Assembly (NCBI GenBank): GCA_963978905.1
Contig: OZ022257.1
Coordinates: forward strand, 11,182,509 to 11,246,508
Source of the DNA: Trichostrongylus colubriformis
Lineage: Eukaryota > Nematoda > Chromadorea > Rhabditida > Trichostrongylidae
Direction of reading: 5' to 3'
DNA length: 64,000 nt
In this document: positions 60,901-64,000 of the stretch, piece by piece
Layout of the letters: each line of letters starts with the position of its first letter
How positions within the stretch are numbered: position 1 is the first letter of the stretch
The notes under the pieces: model-generated
What the model saw: the letters and a program-made list of their open reading frames with translations, nothing else
Told to the model about the DNA's origin: nothing
Database searches by the model: none
Made by a program: the position numbers and the translations under genes

Positions 60901-63900
60901 GTTGGCAGATCGAAAAAATCTACCCCGATGTGTTGAAATACGTGACATCTATTCACACGTCTGTGTGGTAGATCGCTCATCTCTGGATAAGGGTAGGGTA
61001 GACTATTGAATCTGCGGCATCTAACACAGCTATGGACTATCTTACGTACTTGTTGCCTTAATTTGGGGACCCAGTATGTTGTTCTGACAGTTGCTATCGT
61101 ATGCTCGATTCCCGAGTGGTACTGTCCGTGCGCATCCCTGATAATTAGCGTCGCTAACGAGGTTTTCGCGTGGATGAATATGGGACTTTTTGTGTACTCA
61201 TCTAGGGCTGAATTTCCTATTCTTCCTTTCGAGCACCATAGCCCTTTATCATTTTTGAAGAGTCGTAGCGTATTCTCTACGGTTTTTCGGTAGTTACTGG
61301 TACTATATACTGCTTGGTGGTTTCGAATTAATGCGTATCTCGCCGCAGCGATAGCGTTGCCCCCAAGGGTATCTAGTGATTCGGGGAAATTTTTGAGTTC
61401 CTCAATATTGTTGAAAATTGCGTTCTGTTTATTGTCAGGTAGTCGTCTGAGTAATTTCTTCACGAACATCAAGGTGAGTGCCATCACCCTTTTTGCTTTC
61501 CAAAATGAACTGAATCTTTGTAAGTCTAATAGGGGAGATATTGTGACGGGTTTCAGAGTTGATTTCGTTATATTGACAGTACCTTTGTTCAACGTCACCT
61601 TTTGCGTTTCACTTAGTTGTAATCCGTAAGAGGATTGGGGCCAGTTTTTGACAGGAAGCTGTAGAAATTTGGGTCCCTTCCACCATATGTGTTTTTCCAA
61701 TTGTGTTTTTGTCAATCCCCGTGTCCCTGCGTCTGCCGGGTTCTCGGATGTTTGTACGTAATGGAAGTGAACAGAAACTGATGCGTTTTTGAGAATTTCT
61801 ACTATATTTCGTATTTCTTTAATTCTGTTGCTGACTAATACTCCGGCGCTAGTGTTGTTTGGGGGACAAGTTAGCCACGATAGTGCGATTTGAGAGTCTG
61901 AGAAGACATGAATGTGGAAGTATTCTCTTGTCAGATTGCCTCTGAGCGCATGAAATATGGAGTTTGCCAAGCGTACAGCAATCGTAAGTGCGTTCATTTC
62001 CATCTTCGGTATTGTGGGCTTTGAATTCAAAGATGGCATTTTGCATTTTCCCATAATAAGTGTTGAGTCCTGTTCATTGTAAAGATATGCGCATGCCGAC
62101 ATAGCAATCGCGCTCGCATCTGCGAAAATTGCTAGGTCGCTCTGGTTGATGTTGTCTATGAACTTTCTGTTAAAGGTTTTTGCGAAACCATGCGCGTTTG
62201 AGGTGAGTTTTTCCCAATTTTCCTGCAGCTCTGTAGGTAATTTAGTATCCCAAGCGTATCTTTGTTTCCAAAGATCTTGTTGGAATCGCTTTAGTTGAGT
62301 AAGAAGTGGTACCATCAACCCGAATGGATCATATATGGAGGATATTTGTCGCGCAACTATGCGTTTTGTTAAGTTGCATGTCTTCGGAAAATCGCAACGG
62401 ATAGTAAGTGTGTCTTGTATACTATCCCACTCAATCCCCAATATTTTTTGAGTTGTGGAAGTTGCACGCGCTTCCTGTGGCACGGCTGTTGCAATATTTA
62501 CGTCGTTAAAAAGGAATTCACGTAGATTCATTCCCATGTCGGAAAAAATTTCTCTGGCTTGTGCGGATTTGCGCCGTGCGTCGTTTTTTGTTTCTGCAGT
62601 GAGTATAAGGTTGTCTACGTATAGGTTTTCTTGTATTTCATTCCCCAGTTGTGTGTCCGTCACAGCGTTTCGTAAGTGGTGATGGATAGTAGCACCAAGG
62701 AGAAAAGGGGATACATTGAGTCCAAATGTGACTCTGGTGAAGCGATACGTGATTATATTGCCCTCATCAGGTTCCCTGTCGTAATCGCGTACCCAAAGAA
62801 ATCTAGTCGCATCCCTGTCTCTTTCATTTAAGCGAACTTGGAGAAAGGCCTTTTCAACATCTGAAGTTACTACGAATTTTGACGCCCTAAAGCGTAATAG
62901 CACAGCATAAATATCTGGAAGGATGAGTGGCCCCTGATGTAGTACATCATTCAGGGAAGGGCGATTTTTGAAGTGCGATGATGCGTCAAAAACTATTCGT
63001 AATTTGGTGGTTTCCTTATGCGGTGTAACTACAGGTTGATGTGGAATGTAATGAATGACTTCAATATGTTCTTGGTTGCTTCTTGGAACTTCTTCTATTA
63101 TTCCATTTTTCAATTGGGTTTTGAAGGTGTTATCGTAATCCATCAGAAGTCGTGGGTTTGGGTGAGTTTTCAGATGCGCGATGACGCTGTGAAGGCGTTT
63201 TTGCGCTATCGCTTTATTGGTTGGGAGTGGCGGATGATTGTCTTTGAATGGTAATCGTACGTAATATCCGTCTTCTCTCTTTTCAATTGTGTCATTGAAG
63301 AACTTGAGCACCTTTTCATTAATTGCTGACTTCTCAGCATTTTTTGTGCCAGTGAATTCACATATTCCCGCGGAATCCATTGTCCAGTACTTATCCCACC
63401 TCTGCAGATCTGATTCGGCGTTTGTCAGAGTTTGGAGCATTGTGACTATGCTGGGTTGAGCGTCATGTTTTTGAATACTATCAGTTATCTTTTGTTTGCC
63501 TGTGAGTAGGTATCCTATTTTTGATGGGATTAATCGCAGGCCAGATGGAAGCGTATAATGCGGAGAGGGTGTTTCTAATAAGTTCCAAAGTTGATCGCAT
63601 CCCAAAAGAATTTGGGGCTTAATCGTAGTGCTCGTAAGGTTGGAGAGAGGGATATTATTGAGACTAACAAAGATTAAGTCATCTTGGCTCAACTGCGTAA
63701 TTTGGCCCTTCTCGGTTAGTATTGGCGTAGAGTACAGCTGTATATTATGCTTATCTCCGTTGTGATCTCGTAGTTCTACGGTTGTTACGCCGCAAGTGGT
63801 GAGTTTTGGTTTTTTGGTTCCGAAAGTGTACATGTTCAAGTCCTGTGTTTCCTTACATTCTAGCCCTAGATTGACCATCAAACCTTGGCTAATGAAGGAC

Positions 63901-64000
63901 TGGTCCGCACCAGTGTCGAAAAGTATTTCGACCGGTTCCCACCTGTTGCATTTCTTATTCCATGCGTGCGCTTCACCGGTCAAAAGTACTACGTTTTCTT
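57906..64000 (-). CDS. Bel/Pao retrotransposon polyprotein (PR-RT-RH-IN) with C-terminal Gag/nucleocapsid-like segment, 5' end outside window
   Basis: One open frame runs from the window edge to the stop at 57906 (over 2025 codons; residue 1 here is a TTG at 63983, but the frame is open upstream). In order: aspartic protease with FDTGA (residue 23), reverse transcriptase with SDVEKAF and YVDN (455-458, where YVDD is commoner), RNase H with FADAS and a later SDSQIALSWL, and integrase with an HHCC zinc region and DDE residues around VDFF (1022), SDNAP (about 1083) and FYERL (about 1135). An SH3-like DUF5641-type tail follows at about 1290-1390, then a hydrophobic stretch (about 1390-1410). From about 1606 to the end there is a helical, coiled-coil region and three Cys/His knuckles, the last CFHCHERGHHSALC. 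Such knuckles normally precede the protease in Bel/Pao, so this is an atypical order. It lies 5' of the CDC20-like exons, same strand. Confidence 0.93.
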   Translation of the reverse strand, partial: ENVVLLTGEAHAWNKKCNRWEPVEILFDTGADQSFISQGLMVNLGLECKETQDLNMYTFGTKKPKLTTCGVTTVELRDHNGDKHNIQLYSTPILTEKGQITQLSQDDLIFVSLNNIPLSNLTSTTIKPQILLGCDQLWNLLETPSPHYTLPSGLRLIPSKIGYLLTGKQKITDSIQKHDAQPSIVTMLQTLTNAESDLQRWDKYWTMDSAGICEFTGTKNAEKSAINEKVLKFFNDTIEKREDGYYVRLPFKDNHPPLPTNKAIAQKRLHSVIAHLKTHPNPRLLMDYDNTFKTQLKNGIIEEVPRSNQEHIEVIHYIPHQPVVTPHKETTKLRIVFDASSHFKNRPSLNDVLHQGPLILPDIYAVLLRFRASKFVVTSDVEKAFLQVRLNERDRDATRFLWVRDYDREPDEGNIITYRFTRVTFGLNVSPFLLGATIHHHLRNAVTDTQLGNEIQENLYVDNLILTAETKNDARRKSAQAREIFSDMGMNLREFLFNDVNIATAVPQEARATSTTQKILGIEWDSIQDTLTIRCDFPKTCNLTKRIVARQISSIYDPFGLMVPLLTQLKRFQQDLWKQRYAWDTKLPTELQENWEKLTSNAHGFAKTFNRKFIDNINQSDLAIFADASAIAMSACAYLYNEQDSTLIMGKCKMPSLNSKPTIPKMEMNALTIAVRLANSIFHALRGNLTREYFHIHVFSDSQIALSWLTCPPNNTSAGVLVSNRIKEIRNIVEILKNASVSVHFHYVQTSENPADAGTRGLTKTQLEKHIWWKGPKFLQLPVKNWPQSSYGLQLSETQKVTLNKGTVNITKSTLKPVTISPLLDLQRFSSFWKAKRVMALTLMFVKKLLRRLPDNKQNAIFNNIEELKNFPESLDTLGGNAIAAARYALIRNHQAVYSTSNYRKTVENTLRLFKNDKGLWCSKGRIGNSALDEYTKSPIFIHAKTSLATLIIRDAHGQYHSGIEHTIATVRTTYWVPKLRQQVRKIVHSCVRCRRFNSLPYPYPEMSDLPHRRVNRCHVFQHIGVDFFDLPTVVENETQFKPYGCIFTCAVTRLIHLELVKSTAVGEFLNALKRFIARRGVPTSITSDNAPTFLLTAEILNAGGHKTHINTEILNATSRNEIEWFYNTPYAPWQGGFYERLIKSIKHALYKSLREKPYRSMDDLVTTLTEIEASLNSRPLTYQGSENEFNSIRPIDFIQHGLNLTFPYDGIEESSTDDPDYIPSGKTQALQTKKDAEKALQSSCELTDRFWGIWQKHYLTSLRETHKKFLSKKRHSQLIPKIGTVVLVSDPLLPRNTWKMARITKLHPSKDGQIREVELISATKRKMKRPINLIVPLELQDDDNDGSDIEPSPQTTAETIKPHEERQSYNLRPRKPVQYKESRILNTTQNSRVTQRKWFLFHIMILSLFITILKTNAQEIKMRRIGSEIREGTIEIMKSGTYADKHREIVVRTRYTYLIRSTPRITPYSYYKLPLQAFLPLQDSSPKIHSIRLTPNTYESSGHNNYDFILFTRCCSLSSILAEVPHKLITFAYIKCYTSTSIEKLTKKPQWTKNTAQLTFGETHWAIETKFLHAKIRSKNRDSPKTKTIITIITHRHVLLLLIPHYLQRMSATESEFRHKYRRLLRALPRLPTPGKLYKKIIYGCRHLHQTVNQRSTLVTRIQGLCKSKEGWKERITELQLIETLVEKTILEFNLHRTELRTLFCVPPLLIATGVITEKNWRSIMSQPQFDGEDNFILTDHETIERVIEDQLKMLYEQQIVLNDVRRTLQDEERTDTLNLHSSIINCLHSIQNTVKQELENSVKESIDACVHTIALKLKEEIANMNHAGGEDAMRKEMEINKIEMNADFMEGIEELVEEEWEKPLDLPVRKEEMKRKILEELEEAEREVERLENMVYELDMAPTCEPRDFKKGCIRRADEKYMRCAFCGRLGEHYSDSCVVFPRVSDRKRIIDTENRCVTCLNAYMTHHECKKERLPCFHCHERGHHSALCEWPEKSEKIGHRMKDAIERRRMIKERIKELERELEELQ

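Noticed and set aside
1..64000. CRISPR arrays, bacterial operons or riboswitches
   Set aside because: The intron-rich genes and retroelements show a eukaryotic nematode genome; no spaced direct-repeat array or such structures were seen.

Overview
The window looks like a rhabditid (strongylid or hookworm-like) nematode genome. The host genes have many short exons, compact introns and TTTCAG-type splice acceptors. Their best family matches are nematode-style genes: a B3GAT/GLCT glucuronyltransferase, ABCD4/PMP-type ABC half-transporters and a CDC20/FZY-1 activator. The rest is dense with mariner, MITE, SINE-like and Bel/Pao elements. All identifications come from reading translations and splice signals by eye; no database search was run.

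Layout. (1) 1-3.5 kb: a deleted mariner (1803-2704), a Tc1-like TIR element (167-757) and, on the minus strand, the two 5' exons of a glucuronyltransferase gene; its remaining exons are not in the window. (2) 3.5-19.8 kb: no convincing host gene, but copies of a tRNA-headed SINE family, a second Tc1-like TIR element, a mariner-derived palindrome (11780-12463) and one arm of a ~1.8 kb inverted duplication. (3) 19.86-30.92 kb, plus strand: ABCD4-like gene copy A, 14 exons, with an in-frame TGA in exon 6. Its introns hold two TTAA-flanked MITEs, a third MITE carrying a nested Tc1/mariner MITE, a solo LTR with an exact CAAGG target duplication, a SINE and other TIR elements. (4) 31-40 kb: duplicated repeat blocks, a second solo LTR (GCCAG target duplication), tRNA-like foldback repeats, the other inverted arm, a ~300 bp tandem triplication and a second deleted mariner. 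(5) 40.60-48.19 kb, plus strand: ABCD4-like gene copy B, 14 exons of exactly the same lengths, fully open, 594 codons plus stop. (6) 50.86-52.67 kb, minus strand: a probable SANT/zeste-like DNA-binding protein with a C-terminal coiled coil. (7) 54.80-57.17 kb, minus strand: ten exons of a CDC20/FZY-1 gene covering the WD40 propeller; the N-terminal exons are missing. (8) 57.91 kb to the window edge, minus strand: a Bel/Pao retrotransposon polyprotein (over 2025 codons) with protease, RT, RNase H and integrase followed, unusually, by a Gag/nucleocapsid-like segment. It sits on the 5' side of the CDC20 exons in the same orientation.

The main story is a segmental tandem duplication of about 20 kb periodicity that made two ABCD4-like genes, includes their upstream SINE and 3' flanks, and was then separately invaded by transposons. 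Comparing the copies reveals empty sites, which allows insertions to be dated relative to the duplication. Exon 10, the one exon compared base by base, differs mostly at silent sites, yet copy A carries one nonsense codon at a CpG position.
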